A stretch of 32,557 bases of DNA from Nereida sp024640765 (GTDB taxonomy: Bacteria; Pseudomonadota; Alphaproteobacteria; Rhodobacterales; Rhodobacteraceae), in NCBI GenBank assembly GCA_024640765.1, contig JAHEEK010000029.1, forward strand, positions 1-32,557, in the 5' to 3' direction. Below are positions 22,325-30,707 of this stretch, piece after piece. The position numbers and the translations under genes were made by a program. The number at the start of each line of letters is the position of its first letter. Within the stretch, counting starts at the first letter, position 1. The notes below the pieces were generated by a model. That model was given only the letters and a program-made list of their open reading frames with translations, was not told where the DNA came from and made no database searches.

Positions 22325-23065
22325 TCAGAGAAACTCAATTTTGTCTTGCACTGACGCATGGCCAGATTTGGTTGCGCGTAAATAGATGCCAAAATCTTTG
22401 TGGCCCCAATGTTGTGTTAAGGTGCTGAGCACATCTGCATCGCGCTCGCCTGTTTGTGGGTTGGCGTGCGTGGCTAGGCATCTGGTGATTGGTTCAACCA
22501 CTTCAAATTCGGCGGTGCCGATACGGATTTCTTTGCCAATCCAATTGAACTCGTCCCATGGCTCTGCGCCGTCGACCCAGATGTTGCCACGAAAGCGGGT
22601 TTGGGCCATGTCTCCGCCGATTTTCTCGCTTAGCTCTGCCAGGCTGGCCGTGTTCAGAAGGGAGATCGATGTGTAGGGTGTATCAGTCATGCCGACGTTT
22701 GGCCGTACGACCTTCACCGATTGGGCGCGGTCTTGCGGCATCAAGTTTTTACACCACGCCAAAAAAACCGCCGTTTCGCCATCCGGATCAAAGGTAAGTG
22801 TTTCAGCATCCGGGTACGATAGAGTGACCATGCCAGTGTCGGTGTCAGTCACCGCGCGCACGGCCATCAGCTGTGGTGCTTTGCCACCGCGGCTGAAGTT
22901 TGCGCAACTTGCCCATGTACTGCCATCAGCCTTGGCCGCTTCATGGGCTACTGCCCACTTACGGTCCCACGGCATCGTCTGGCCAGCGATGAAATCAGAC
23001 GTATTGAGCGCTTCGTGACCGTGGCCCTTGATGGGATGCCGCCAAAGGGCCGCGATCCGAAGCAT
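22325..23065 (-). CDS. MOSC domain-containing protein
   Basis: MOSC proteins are related to the C-terminal domain of molybdenum cofactor sulfurase and to mARC/YcbX N-hydroxylamine reductases. The 246-residue protein starts MLRIAALWRHPIKGHG (a beta-barrel-like N-terminal region) and has RFRGNIWVDGAEPWDEFNW and PITRCLATHANPQTGERD; the Cys in ITRC is the likely molybdenum ligand of mARC-type enzymes. No ferredoxin domain is attached, unlike YcbX. The ATG overlaps the yidC stop by one base (TAATG), so it is in the yidC operon. A role in sulfur or molybdenum handling is inferred only. Confidence 0.88.
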   Translation of the reverse strand: MLRIAALWRHPIKGHGHEALNTSDFIAGQTMPWDRKWAVAHEAAKADGSTWASCANFSRGGKAPQLMAVRAVTDTDTGMVTLSYPDAETLTFDPDGETAVFLAWCKNLMPQDRAQSVKVVRPNVGMTDTPYTSISLLNTASLAELSEKIGGDMAQTRFRGNIWVDGAEPWDEFNWIGKEIRIGTAEFEVVEPITRCLATHANPQTGERDADVLSTLTQHWGHKDFGIYLRATKSGHASVQDKIEFL

Positions 23066-24867
23066 TAGGTTTCTTCCGTTTTCGACGTACGGCTGAAGCC
23101 TTTTTTGATGTTTCCGAAGACGTCCGGCTTGATGCCTTGACTGCGCATGATCAGGTACTGTTGGCTGAATGTGATCATGTTGTTGGCAATCCAGTAGATG
23201 ACCAATCCGCTGGCAAAGCTGCCAAGCATGAACATGAAGACCCATGGCATCCATGCGAAAATCATCGCCTGGGTTGCGTCTGTGGGCGCCGGGTTCAGTT
23301 TTTGTTGTAGCCACATTGAGATGCCCAAAATGATGGGCAATACCCCGAGCGACAGAATATAAAAGATGCTTGTTGGTTCAGGTGTTGCGTATGGCAGCAG
23401 GCCGAACAAGTTCAAGATGGAGGAGGGGTCCGGTGCCGAAAGGTCACGAATCCAACCGATCCATGCTGCGTGACGCAATTCGATCGTAACGAAAATCACT
23501 TTGTAGAGTGAGAAAAAGATTGGGATTTGCATCAAGATGGGCAAGCAACCCGAGGCTGGGTTTACCTTGTTCTTCTTGTAGAGCTCGATCATGCCCTTTT
23601 GCATTTTCTCGCGGTCATCACCGGCCGCTTCTTTCAGCTTCTCCATCTCTGGTTGAAGCTCTTTCATGCGGGCCATGGATACGTATGATTTATAGGCGAG
23701 TGGTAGCAAAATTGCTTTGATCAGAAGCGTCAGGGCGATGATGGACCAGCCCATGTTTCCAATCACGGCGTTGAGCCAGTGCAGTACGGCAAAAATTGGC
23801 TTGGTCAGGAAGAAAAACCAACCCCAATCAATGCTGTCGAGGAAATTGTAGATGCCGCCGTCATTTTCGTAGTTGCGGATGGTCTCCCATTCTTTCGCAC
23901 CGGCAAAAAGCTGGGTGCTGACGGAAATGGTTTCGCCCGCTGCAAGGTCTACAGTTGGCAGGCGTGCTTCGGTCCGGAAGGTGTTGCGTGCCTCGTTATA
24001 TTGCAAAACGCCCGTAAACGGCTGCGCGCTTGCGGGGATAAGCATCGACATCCAGTAGTGATCGGTGAAACCAAGCCAGCCGTTTTGTTGGATTTGCGCA
24101 ACATCGGCGGTCGCGCCCCAGCGGTCATCACGGTCAAAGTCGGAGATGTCGCCGTAGTCATACTCGGACAGTTCCTGACCCGTCTGGCGCATGGCGCCTT
24201 CGTGGATGATGAAGAAGTTCTTAAGCGTCGTGGGAATTCCATGCCGCATGAGCGCGCTGTAAGGGGCGAGGCGCGCGGCAGTATTTGATGTGTTTGTTGC
24301 GGACTGTTCGACGTTGAACATAAAGTTTTCATCGATTGAAATGACGCGGGTGAAGGCAAGGCCCTTGCCGTTATCCCAGCTAAGAGTCACGGGAGTATTC
24401 TCTGTGAGTGTCGCGCTTGTGTCTGCGTTCCAGACTGTTGTTGCGGTGGGGACATCCTCAAAACCCAGAGCGCCGCCGGGAGCCCAACCAAAATCAGCGT
24501 AGAACGCTTCGAGTTCATCGGTGCCGCGGAACAGCCGCACGATGCTGGCACCGTCGTCGAGAGAAGTCCGATATGATTTCAAAGCTAGGTCGTCGATACG
24601 GCCGCCTTGCAATGAAATGCTGCCGGACAGTTCTTTGGTATCAATCACGATGCGCGGAGCGTCAGTGCGCCCTTCGGCTAACTCCTCGGGCGCTATACGC
24701 TGTTGCGCAGTAACGGGGGCTGCTGCAGGTGCGATGGTACTGGTCTCTTGGGTGGCCACTGCGGGCTGTGGGGCCTCGGCGGGTGGCGGCACGAGAAACG
24801 GCCAAATGATGATAACCGCAAGGCACAGTACACTTGCCAAGATCAGATTTCTATTTTGCTCGTCCAT
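23065..24867 (-). CDS. yidC: membrane protein insertase YidC
   Basis: YidC inserts and folds inner-membrane proteins alone or with SecYEG. The 600-residue protein is the Gram-negative long type: an N-terminal membrane segment (about residues 7-24, NLILASVLCLAVIIIWPFL), a large periplasmic beta-sandwich domain, and a C-terminal insertase core with FFLTKPIFAVLHWLN, GWSIIALTLLIKAILLPLAYKSY, the coiled cytoplasmic loop with MEKLKEAAGDD, and NPASGCLPILMQIPIFFSLY. The end is basic. The ribosome binding site is weak (GGCGGGCGA). A TTGACG box lies about 60 bases upstream but no good -10 was seen. yidC here is separated from rpmH-rnpA-yidD by two genes. Confidence 0.97.
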   Translation of the reverse strand: MDEQNRNLILASVLCLAVIIIWPFLVPPPAEAPQPAVATQETSTIAPAAAPVTAQQRIAPEELAEGRTDAPRIVIDTKELSGSISLQGGRIDDLALKSYRTSLDDGASIVRLFRGTDELEAFYADFGWAPGGALGFEDVPTATTVWNADTSATLTENTPVTLSWDNGKGLAFTRVISIDENFMFNVEQSATNTSNTAARLAPYSALMRHGIPTTLKNFFIIHEGAMRQTGQELSEYDYGDISDFDRDDRWGATADVAQIQQNGWLGFTDHYWMSMLIPASAQPFTGVLQYNEARNTFRTEARLPTVDLAAGETISVSTQLFAGAKEWETIRNYENDGGIYNFLDSIDWGWFFFLTKPIFAVLHWLNAVIGNMGWSIIALTLLIKAILLPLAYKSYVSMARMKELQPEMEKLKEAAGDDREKMQKGMIELYKKNKVNPASGCLPILMQIPIFFSLYKVIFVTIELRHAAWIGWIRDLSAPDPSSILNLFGLLPYATPEPTSIFYILSLGVLPIILGISMWLQQKLNPAPTDATQAMIFAWMPWVFMFMLGSFASGLVIYWIANNMITFSQQYLIMRSQGIKPDVFGNIKKGFSRTSKTEET

Positions 24868-24988
24868 TGTCGCCCGCCAGTCTCTAAATCTAGTGGAGCG
24901 GTTGAACCTTTATGAGGGCCAAACGTCAAGGGGAAAGGGCTTTTTCGAACCTGTGAGCGACAATAAGACAAGTTTGATGCGCACCGTT

Positions 24989-26485
24989 TCAGGCAAACCG
25001 CTGTGTCAGCGACTGTACGTTTGTTACTTTGGTCTTGTGGGCGCGAATCCATGTATGGGTTTCCTCTAAGGGCATCGGCTTTGCTAGCCCGAAGCCCTGA
25101 ACGTGATGGCAACCTATCTGAGCCAGTTTGGCGTGCTCGCTAAGGGTTTCGACACCTTCAGCCAGCGCTTCAATCCCGAGCTCATTCACCATGGATATAA
25201 TTGCCCGAACCATTTTATTTTGTGCTGCCTCGCTATCAACTTTGGTAATGAACGACCGGTCGATTTTTAGTCGGTCAATTCCAAATCTGCGAATAGCAGC
25301 GATGGAGGAGTGGCCTGTGCCGAAATCATCTAAATCAAGCAAACAGCCAATATCTGATAGGCGCGCAAGGTTGCGGTGGATGATGTCGTCGCCGCTGCCG
25401 GCCATGACTGTCTCAAGCACCTCAACACAAAGCCGATCAGCGCTTAGGTCTTGGCGATCAAGTTCCCATTCGATCCGTTCGACAAGCTTGGGGTTGCGTA
25501 AATCATCACTCGCGAAGTTCACCGAGACATGCGGGATATTGAACCCCTGTTGGTCCCAATCCTTGAGTGCGCAAAAGCTCGCGCGCAGCATTCGCGCGTT
25601 CAGTCGCTCCATTAACCCCGCGTTTTCGAGAGTTGGCAGGAAATCCGACGGCGGGATGAGACCACTGTTTGGGTGATGCCATCGGGCAAGCGCTTCAAAC
25701 CCAGATATTTCGCCTGTTGCGATGCGCACTTGCGGTTGAAACCACGCAGTAATTGCGCCGGTTTCAAGAGCATCAAAAACCTGCGCATTCCGCGACATTT
25801 GATGTTTGGTTGGTATCGTAAGCTCTGGAGAATATGTGCGTACTGCGCCGGGACCTTGGCGTTTAGCATCCATAAGCGCGGTAATGGCGGCGGATTGATA
25901 TGCCTGTGGTGTTTGCGTTGAAACGCGCGACAGCAAAGCGAAGCCGATTGAGGCCGAACACAAAACAGTAGCGTTATCGACCAAATAGGGCTGCGCGATT
26001 GCGGTCTGAATACGGTTGGCGATTTGCAACGCCGCTTCAAGATCAAGCCTTGGGTCTGAGCCAATTACGATAATGATGGGACCATCGTCAGACGCTTGCG
26101 CAGTATCAGCATCGCGAAGAACACCTGCAATGTTGGCCATTGCTTGCGCACAGACAGTTTCTGCGCCTGCAACACCGTGGATATCTTTTATGGTAGTAAG
26201 ATCGTCAAGTTGCAGTGCCAAACATAGGCTGTTTTTGTGGCTGAATGAGCGTTCGGAAACCGCACGTTCAAGTGCTGAATTAAGGCTTTGCGCTGTTTGA
26301 GGGGGAGGCGAGATAGCTAGGCGCTGTTTACGAAGCAACGCTGCAATAATCACAGCATAGGCAAGCGCAGTTCCGATCCACAGGCCTTTGGCTTCCCTAA
26401 GAAGTTGACCCATCAATGGCAGAAGCGGGCTAAGCGCAACGCAGCTATGCCGCAAAACCTCGCGTATGTTCGCCCAATAGCCCAT
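24989..26485 (-). CDS. c-di-GMP phosphodiesterase (degenerate GGDEF-EAL) membrane protein
   Basis: The 498-residue protein has a hydrophobic N-terminus (about residues 34-51), a GGDEF-like domain (about 65-218) and an EAL domain (about 235-485). The GGDEF site reads SDDGP (132-136) instead of GGDEF, so cyclase activity is unlikely. The EAL domain keeps the catalytic residues seen in active enzymes: E264 in FEALARW, N323, E355, D386-D387 in DDFGTG, K407 in KIDRSF, E443 in AEGVET, and QGF. It should hydrolyse c-di-GMP to pGpG, with the GGDEF part perhaps sensing GTP. GGAGCGG lies ahead of the ATG. It stands alone between ttcA and yidC, on their strand. Confidence 0.92.
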   Translation of the reverse strand: MGYWANIREVLRHSCVALSPLLPLMGQLLREAKGLWIGTALAYAVIIAALLRKQRLAISPPPQTAQSLNSALERAVSERSFSHKNSLCLALQLDDLTTIKDIHGVAGAETVCAQAMANIAGVLRDADTAQASDDGPIIIVIGSDPRLDLEAALQIANRIQTAIAQPYLVDNATVLCSASIGFALLSRVSTQTPQAYQSAAITALMDAKRQGPGAVRTYSPELTIPTKHQMSRNAQVFDALETGAITAWFQPQVRIATGEISGFEALARWHHPNSGLIPPSDFLPTLENAGLMERLNARMLRASFCALKDWDQQGFNIPHVSVNFASDDLRNPKLVERIEWELDRQDLSADRLCVEVLETVMAGSGDDIIHRNLARLSDIGCLLDLDDFGTGHSSIAAIRRFGIDRLKIDRSFITKVDSEAAQNKMVRAIISMVNELGIEALAEGVETLSEHAKLAQIGCHHVQGFGLAKPMPLEETHTWIRAHKTKVTNVQSLTQRFA

Positions 26486-26557
26486 TTTGTCGCCGCTCCA
26501 CCATTACTTTGGTGATTGGATACGACACAGAATCTTCGTGATTGCTTAACGTGAGGG

Positions 26558-27442
26558 TTAATTATCTGAAGAGTTTGATGAAAATTGGGACTGATTGCTA
26601 CTTAGCCCCAAGAAATCAAAGAGATTTGTGTCCAGCATATGAGCAGGATTTATGTTAGCTAGCGCTCGGAACATGGTTTGGCGTCGCCCAGGGCTGTTAG
26701 TTTCCCAAGTGTCGAGCATTTGTTTGATCTGTTGGCGTTGAAGGCCGTCTTGGCTTCCGCATAAATCACACGGAATGATCGGGTAGTTGAGGGCTTTGGC
26801 AAAAGCCTCGCAATCCGCTTCAGCGACATGAGCAAGAGGGCGATAAACGAACAAATCCCCGTCTTCATTGAGTAACTTCGGTGGCATCGCGGAAAGTCTG
26901 CCGCCGTGAAACAGGTTCATCAGGAAGGTTTCAAGAATGTCATCGCGGTGGTGCCCCAAAATGATGGCCGAGCATCCTTCTTCACGGGCAATGCGGTAAA
27001 GATTTCCACGTCTTAGGCGTGAACAGAGCGAGCAAAACGTCCGGCCCTGCGGAATTTTATCCATGACAATTGAGTAGGTGTCTTTGTACTCGATACGGTG
27101 GGGAACCTGCATTTCCTGCAGGAACTTTGGCAACACGGTCGCGGGGAAGTTGGGTTGGCCTTGGTCTAGGTTGCACGCGAGTAGATCGACAGGAAGCAAC
27201 CCGCGCCATTGCAACTCATAAAGTGCAGCAAGCAGAGTGTAGCTGTCTTTGCCACCCGACAAACATACCAGCCATTTCTGTTTGGGCTCACGCGGATCAA
27301 GCATGCCGTACTGATCAATTGCCTCGCGGGTTTGTCGGATGATCCGCTTGCGAAGTTTTTTGAATTCGGTCGTTTTGGGCGCAGGGTTGAAAAGCGGGTG
27401 AATGTCGTTGGGCACATCGAGGGCTGGCGAGACGTCAGTCAT
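26558..27442 (-). CDS. ttcA: tRNA 2-thiocytidine(32) synthetase TtcA
   Basis: TtcA thiolates cytidine 32 in some tRNAs (Arg, Ser) using ATP, an Fe-S cluster and sulfur from IscS. The 294-residue protein has the PP-loop SGGKDS (residues 62-67), a CxxC (C137-SL-C140) and a later CDLC (C225, C228) as in TtcA, plus GHHRDDILETFLMNLF. The Ser/Asn-rich C-terminus (last ten residues) is not conserved in the family as far as I know. The start overlaps the yidD stop by four bases (ATGA), so it is co-translated with yidD. tRNA-Arg(ACG), a possible substrate by type, is encoded at the far right of the window. Confidence 0.94.
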   Translation of the reverse strand: MTDVSPALDVPNDIHPLFNPAPKTTEFKKLRKRIIRQTREAIDQYGMLDPREPKQKWLVCLSGGKDSYTLLAALYELQWRGLLPVDLLACNLDQGQPNFPATVLPKFLQEMQVPHRIEYKDTYSIVMDKIPQGRTFCSLCSRLRRGNLYRIAREEGCSAIILGHHRDDILETFLMNLFHGGRLSAMPPKLLNEDGDLFVYRPLAHVAEADCEAFAKALNYPIIPCDLCGSQDGLQRQQIKQMLDTWETNSPGRRQTMFRALANINPAHMLDTNLFDFLGLSSNQSQFSSNSSDN

Positions 27443-27693
27443 TGCTGATCCGTTTCATCTTTTTGGTTGGCTGGCTTGGGGACGGGATCGTAACCGTCAC
27501 GTCCAAGCGGATGGCAGCGTCCGATCCGGCGAATGGTAAGCCAGCCGCCTTTTAACCCGCCGTGTGTTTGCAGTGCCTCAAGGGCGTAGGCGCTACAGGT
27601 GGGCTGATAGCGGCAGTTGAACCCGACCCAAGGGCTGAAAACAAGACGGTACGCACGGATTGGCAGGGCTAGTACAAAGGCGAGGGGGCTCAT
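27439..27693 (-). CDS. yidD: membrane protein insertion efficiency factor YidD
   Basis: YidD is a small amphipathic protein that assists YidC. The 84-residue sequence shows the family core YRLVFSPWVGFNCRYQPTCSAYALEALQTHG and IGRCHPLGRDGYDPVP, including its three conserved cysteines. It overlaps rnpA by four bases upstream and ttcA by four bases downstream (both ATGA), so the three are one translational unit. Confidence 0.95.
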   Translation of the reverse strand: MSPLAFVLALPIRAYRLVFSPWVGFNCRYQPTCSAYALEALQTHGGLKGGWLTIRRIGRCHPLGRDGYDPVPKPANQKDETDQQ

Positions 27694-28094
27694 TGGTCAT
27701 GAACCCGTTTTAGCGCGTATTGAAGGTCAGCGCCTAGGTCGTTGAAGTCGCGGGTCGCGGTAATCTCGGCGCGCCCAACCAGCACATAGTCCCAGCCTGC
27801 GCGTCCCTCGTTGGGCAGAATTAGTCGAGCAATTTCGCGCAACCGGCGTTTGGCGCGGTTACGGGCTACGGCATTGCCGACTTTTTTGGAGCAGGTGAAG
27901 CCAACGCGCGCTGGGCCGTCGTCACCGCGTGGGTGGGCCTGTAGGTGAACGCCGGTTGTGCCTTGTCGTTTGGCGCGTGCTGCTGCTAAAAAATCAGCCC
28001 GTTTGCGCAGAACCTCTAACGATTTGCCTGAACGAGAAAAAGTCGCCTGCGGAACGTCCGAGGCGACTTTGTCAAATGTGGTGTGCGATGCCAT
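27690..28094 (-). CDS. rnpA: ribonuclease P protein component
   Basis: RnpA binds the RNase P RNA and helps it cut the 5' leader of pre-tRNAs. The 134-residue protein has a basic core with LEVLRKRADFLAAARA, VGFTCSKKVGNAVARNRAKRRLREIARL (the RNR signature) and DYVLVGRAEI. The N-terminal 25 residues before LEVL are a little longer than in many species; the ATG at 28094 is kept because it lies 17 bases after the rpmH stop. The rpmH-rnpA-yidD order is the classical one. Confidence 0.94.
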   Translation of the reverse strand: MASHTTFDKVASDVPQATFSRSGKSLEVLRKRADFLAAARAKRQGTTGVHLQAHPRGDDGPARVGFTCSKKVGNAVARNRAKRRLREIARLILPNEGRAGWDYVLVGRAEITATRDFNDLGADLQYALKRVHDQ

Positions 28095-28111
28095 TTGGCG
28101 CCGCGCGTGCT

Positions 28112-28246
28112 TTACGCGCTCAGCGACTTGCGGCCGCGCGCACGACGTGCGTTCAGGATCTTACGGCCAGCTTTGGTGGCCATGCGCGAACGGAAGCCGT
28201 GGCGGCGTTTGCGAACAAGGTTCGATGGTTGGTAGGTGCGTTTCAT
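28112..28246 (-). CDS. rpmH: 50S ribosomal protein L34
   Basis: L34 is the smallest basic large-subunit protein. Reading the minus strand from 28246 gives 44 residues beginning MKRTYQPSNLVRKRRHGFRS, then MATKAGRKILNARRARGRKSLSA, which is a full-length match to the family pattern. GAGGACC provides the ribosome binding site. It leads the rnpA-yidD-ttcA operon and has a promoter-like element at 28315-28343. Confidence 0.97.
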   Translation of the reverse strand: MKRTYQPSNLVRKRRHGFRSRMATKAGRKILNARRARGRKSLSA

Positions 28247-28314
28247 ATCGCGGTCCTCAGAATCTGGCCCAAACCTATTGAATAGATTCGAAGGCCGTTT
28301 GAATTAGAAGCCTG

Positions 28315-28343
28315 TCTCTAGAGCGGGTCAGTCGAGCTGTCAA
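28315..28343 (-). promoter_or_regulatory. putative promoter for rpmH operon
   Basis: On the minus strand a perfect TTGACA (28343-28338) is followed after exactly 17 bases by TAGAGA (28320-28315), about 70 bases before the rpmH start. The -35 is consensus, the -10 is moderate. Confidence 0.55.
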
Positions 28344-28458
28344 TTCAGATCACGCGTGTTTTGTTGCAATTATTCGCGGAACCTCACACAAGATCACGCG
28401 AAACTGTAACATTTGTCCGTTTCCCATCAATGGCGCGTGACAATCAGCTTTGCGCCTA

Positions 28459-28477
28459 GGGTATTTGGCCAATACCC
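28459..28477 (+). repeat. perfect inverted repeat in rpmH/TVP38 divergent region
   Basis: GGGTATT (28459-28465) and AATACCC (28471-28477) flank TGGCC. The 19-base near-palindrome is 48 bases before the TVP38 gene and looks like a dimeric-regulator operator or small hairpin. Confidence 0.4.
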
Positions 28478-28483
28478 GCCATT

Positions 28484-28520
28484 CAGGGCTCAACGCAATA
28501 AATTATGCAAAGAAGCCCTG
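28484..28520 (+). promoter_or_regulatory. leader inverted repeat ending at the TVP38 gene start
   Basis: CAGGGCT (28484-28490) and AGCCCTG (28514-28520) are perfect complements 23 bases apart, and the second arm ends four bases before the ATG at 28525. In RNA the stem would occupy the ribosome binding region of the gene. Confidence 0.4.
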
Positions 28521-28524
28521 ACAC

Positions 28525-29256
28525 ATGACTGATACTACTGAAACTGACAAAACCGGCATTGGCCGCATGCTTCCCATTCTGTTGATTGGCACCGTTGCCG
28601 TTGCGGGGGCATTCACCCTGAAAGATTACCTGACGTTCCAAGCGTTGGCTGACAACCGCGAAGCGCTGCTGGCATTTCGTGATAGCAATTACGTGGGCAC
28701 GGTGCTTGGCTTCATAGTCATCTACACTTTGATCGTCGCGTTTAGTCTTCCGGGGGCGACGATCGCCACCCTGACCGGTGGTTTCTTGTTTGCGACGTTC
28801 CCGGGCGCGCTTTTCAACATGACCGCTGCCACGTTGGGTGCCACGGCAATCTTTATGGCCGCCAGATGGGGCTTCGGGGAAAAGCTGGGTGCAAAGCTTG
28901 AGGCAAGTGAGGGGATGGTCAAGAAAATCAAAGATGGCATCGATGAAAACCAGTGGTCGATGCTTTTTCTGATACGCCTTGTACCGGCGGTGCCTTTTTT
29001 CGTGGCTAATCTTGTGCCCTCGTTTTTGGAAGTACCGCTACGGCGCTTCGTGATTTCTACATTCTTCGGGATCATTCCGGGGTCTGTGGTTTATACTTCT
29101 GTTGGGGCTGGCTTGGGCGCTGTTTTTGAACGCCGCGAAACACCTAATCTTGGCATTATCTTTGAGCCGCAGATCATTGGCCCCATCATTGGCCTTTGTG
29201 TTCTGGCGGCATTGCCAATTCTGATCAAAGCCGTTCGCGGCAAGCAAGGACTGTGA
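28525..29256 (+). CDS. TVP38/TMEM64 (DedA-related) family membrane protein
   Basis: The 243-residue protein belongs to the SNARE-associated/VTT-type membrane proteins, implied in lipid flipping or ion-coupled transport. Membrane segments are near residues 14-32, 55-75, 83-110, 150-165, 172-196 and 213-235. Family features are the re-entrant-like FSLPGATIATLTGGFLF with the SLPG motif, the FLIRLVPAVPFFVANLVPSF segment, and GIIPGSVVYTSVGAGLG. No strong ribosome binding site precedes the ATG; instead the arm of an inverted repeat lies there. The flavoprotein gene starts two bases after its stop. In other bacteria these two modules are known as one fused protein. Confidence 0.9.
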   Translation: MTDTTETDKTGIGRMLPILLIGTVAVAGAFTLKDYLTFQALADNREALLAFRDSNYVGTVLGFIVIYTLIVAFSLPGATIATLTGGFLFATFPGALFNMTAATLGATAIFMAARWGFGEKLGAKLEASEGMVKKIKDGIDENQWSMLFLIRLVPAVPFFVANLVPSFLEVPLRRFVISTFFGIIPGSVVYTSVGAGLGAVFERRETPNLGIIFEPQIIGPIIGLCVLAALPILIKAVRGKQGL

Positions 29257-29258
29257 CT

Positions 29259-30677
29259 ATGAGTACGCGATTAAAGACGGATATTTTGATTATTGGCGGT
29301 GGCTCTGGTGGGCTCTTACTTGCCTATGGTGCCAGTCAAATGGGCGCGGATGTTACGCTGCTTGAGGGCCATCTGATGGGGGGCGATTGCCTGAACTTTG
29401 GCTGTGTGCCGTCCAAGGCTTTGATTGCTTCCGGCAAACATGCCCACGCTATGGGGGCAGGTGCGGCTTTTGGGGTGACACCTGTTATGCCTGAAGTGGA
29501 CTATGCCGCTGCAAAGCATCATGTGCGTAGCGTAATCGATACGATAGCACCCGTTGATAGCCAAGAGCGGTTCGAAGGTGTTGGTGTGCGCGTTATTCGT
29601 GAATACGGCAAATTCATTTCGCCAACCGAAGTGCAAGCTGGTGACACGGTTATAACGGCGCGGCGTGTTGTGGTTGCAACTGGATCAGGCCCGTTTGTGC
29701 CACCAATCTCCGGCATTGATGATGTGCCCTATTTTACCAATGAGACAATCTTTGATCTGCAAGATCAGCCAGAGCATCTGATTGTTATAGGTGGCGGACC
29801 GATCGGGATGGAAATGGCGCAGGCGCACCGTCGACTGGGCTGTAAAGTTACAGTTATCGAAGGTGCCAAAGCCATGGGAAAAGATGATCCTGAAATCGCT
29901 GCCGTCGTCCTTGATAATTTACGTTCAGAAGGCGTGGAGATTGTTGAGCAAGCCCAAGCTGAAAAGATTAGCGGCACAAATGGCAACATTACCGTACACA
30001 CGCCTAAGGGTGATTTTACTGGCTCTCATCTTCTTGTGGCTGTTGGTCGTAAAGTAAATATCGACAAACTTAATCTGGATGCAGCAGGTGTTGAGTATGA
30101 TCGCACGGGCATCAAGGTGGATGCCAATCTCAAAAGCACAAACCGCCGCGTTTATGCTGCTGGTGATGTCGCCGGCGGGTTACAATTTACACATATGGCT
30201 GGCTACCACGCAGGTATTTTGGTGCGCAGTCTGGTTCTGGGCTTGCCTGCAAAGGCCAGTACGCACCATATTCCGTGGGCCACGTACACAGACCCGGAAC
30301 TTGCGCAAGTTGGCCAGACCGAGGCGCAGGCCCGTGAGGTGCATGGCGATAAGCTGACAGTTGTGCGCTTTCCGTATAACGAGAATGACCGCGCCATTAC
30401 TGAGGGGAAAACCAAAGGTCTCATCAAAGTGATGGTCGTCAAAGGCAAGCCTGTCGGGGCCTCTATTGCGGGTGCTCATGCGGGTGAGTTGATTGGCATG
30501 TGGGCCATGGCAATTGCAAATGGTCTCAAGATGTCCGCCATTGCCAACACGGTTTTGCCTTATCCCACGATTGCCGAAATCAACAAACGCGCGGCTGGCC
30601 AATACTTCAGCCCCAAGTTGTTCGATAGCGCCATGGTGAAACGTGTGGTGCGGTTCGTGCAGCGTGTGATACCCTAG
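29259..30677 (+). CDS. FAD-dependent pyridine nucleotide-disulfide oxidoreductase
   Basis: This is a class I flavoprotein disulfide reductase of the lipoamide dehydrogenase/mercuric reductase type. The 472-residue protein has the FAD motif IIGGGSGG (about residues 11-18), the redox disulfide GGDCLNFGCVPSKA (C44, C49), the NAD(P)H motif VIGGGPIGMEMAQ, YAAGDVAGG and a C-terminal dimerisation domain. The active-site base region reads LPYPTIAE, so the His found before Pro-x-Pro-Thr in lipoamide dehydrogenase is not in its usual place. There is no N-terminal metal-binding domain and no C-terminal vicinal Cys pair as in MerA, so mercury reduction is unlikely. ATG 29259 is two bases after the TVP38 stop. 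Confidence 0.92.
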   Translation: MSTRLKTDILIIGGGSGGLLLAYGASQMGADVTLLEGHLMGGDCLNFGCVPSKALIASGKHAHAMGAGAAFGVTPVMPEVDYAAAKHHVRSVIDTIAPVDSQERFEGVGVRVIREYGKFISPTEVQAGDTVITARRVVVATGSGPFVPPISGIDDVPYFTNETIFDLQDQPEHLIVIGGGPIGMEMAQAHRRLGCKVTVIEGAKAMGKDDPEIAAVVLDNLRSEGVEIVEQAQAEKISGTNGNITVHTPKGDFTGSHLLVAVGRKVNIDKLNLDAAGVEYDRTGIKVDANLKSTNRRVYAAGDVAGGLQFTHMAGYHAGILVRSLVLGLPAKASTHHIPWATYTDPELAQVGQTEAQAREVHGDKLTVVRFPYNENDRAITEGKTKGLIKVMVVKGKPVGASIAGAHAGELIGMWAMAIANGLKMSAIANTVLPYPTIAEINKRAAGQYFSPKLFDSAMVKRVVRFVQRVIP

Positions 30678-30707
30678 GGCAATATCGGCCCGTGGGGCGG
30701 AGGATGT

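Noticed and set aside
26546..26561. TTAA...TTAA pair upstream of the EAL-domain gene, like a CtrA box
   Set aside because: The spacing is eight bases instead of the seven of the CtrA consensus, and one half overlaps the ttcA stop codon; too weak to report as a site.
28247..28524. Chromosomal replication origin next to rpmH
   Set aside because: No cluster of DnaA boxes or dnaA/hemE gene is seen; in alphaproteobacteria the origin is usually not at rpmH.
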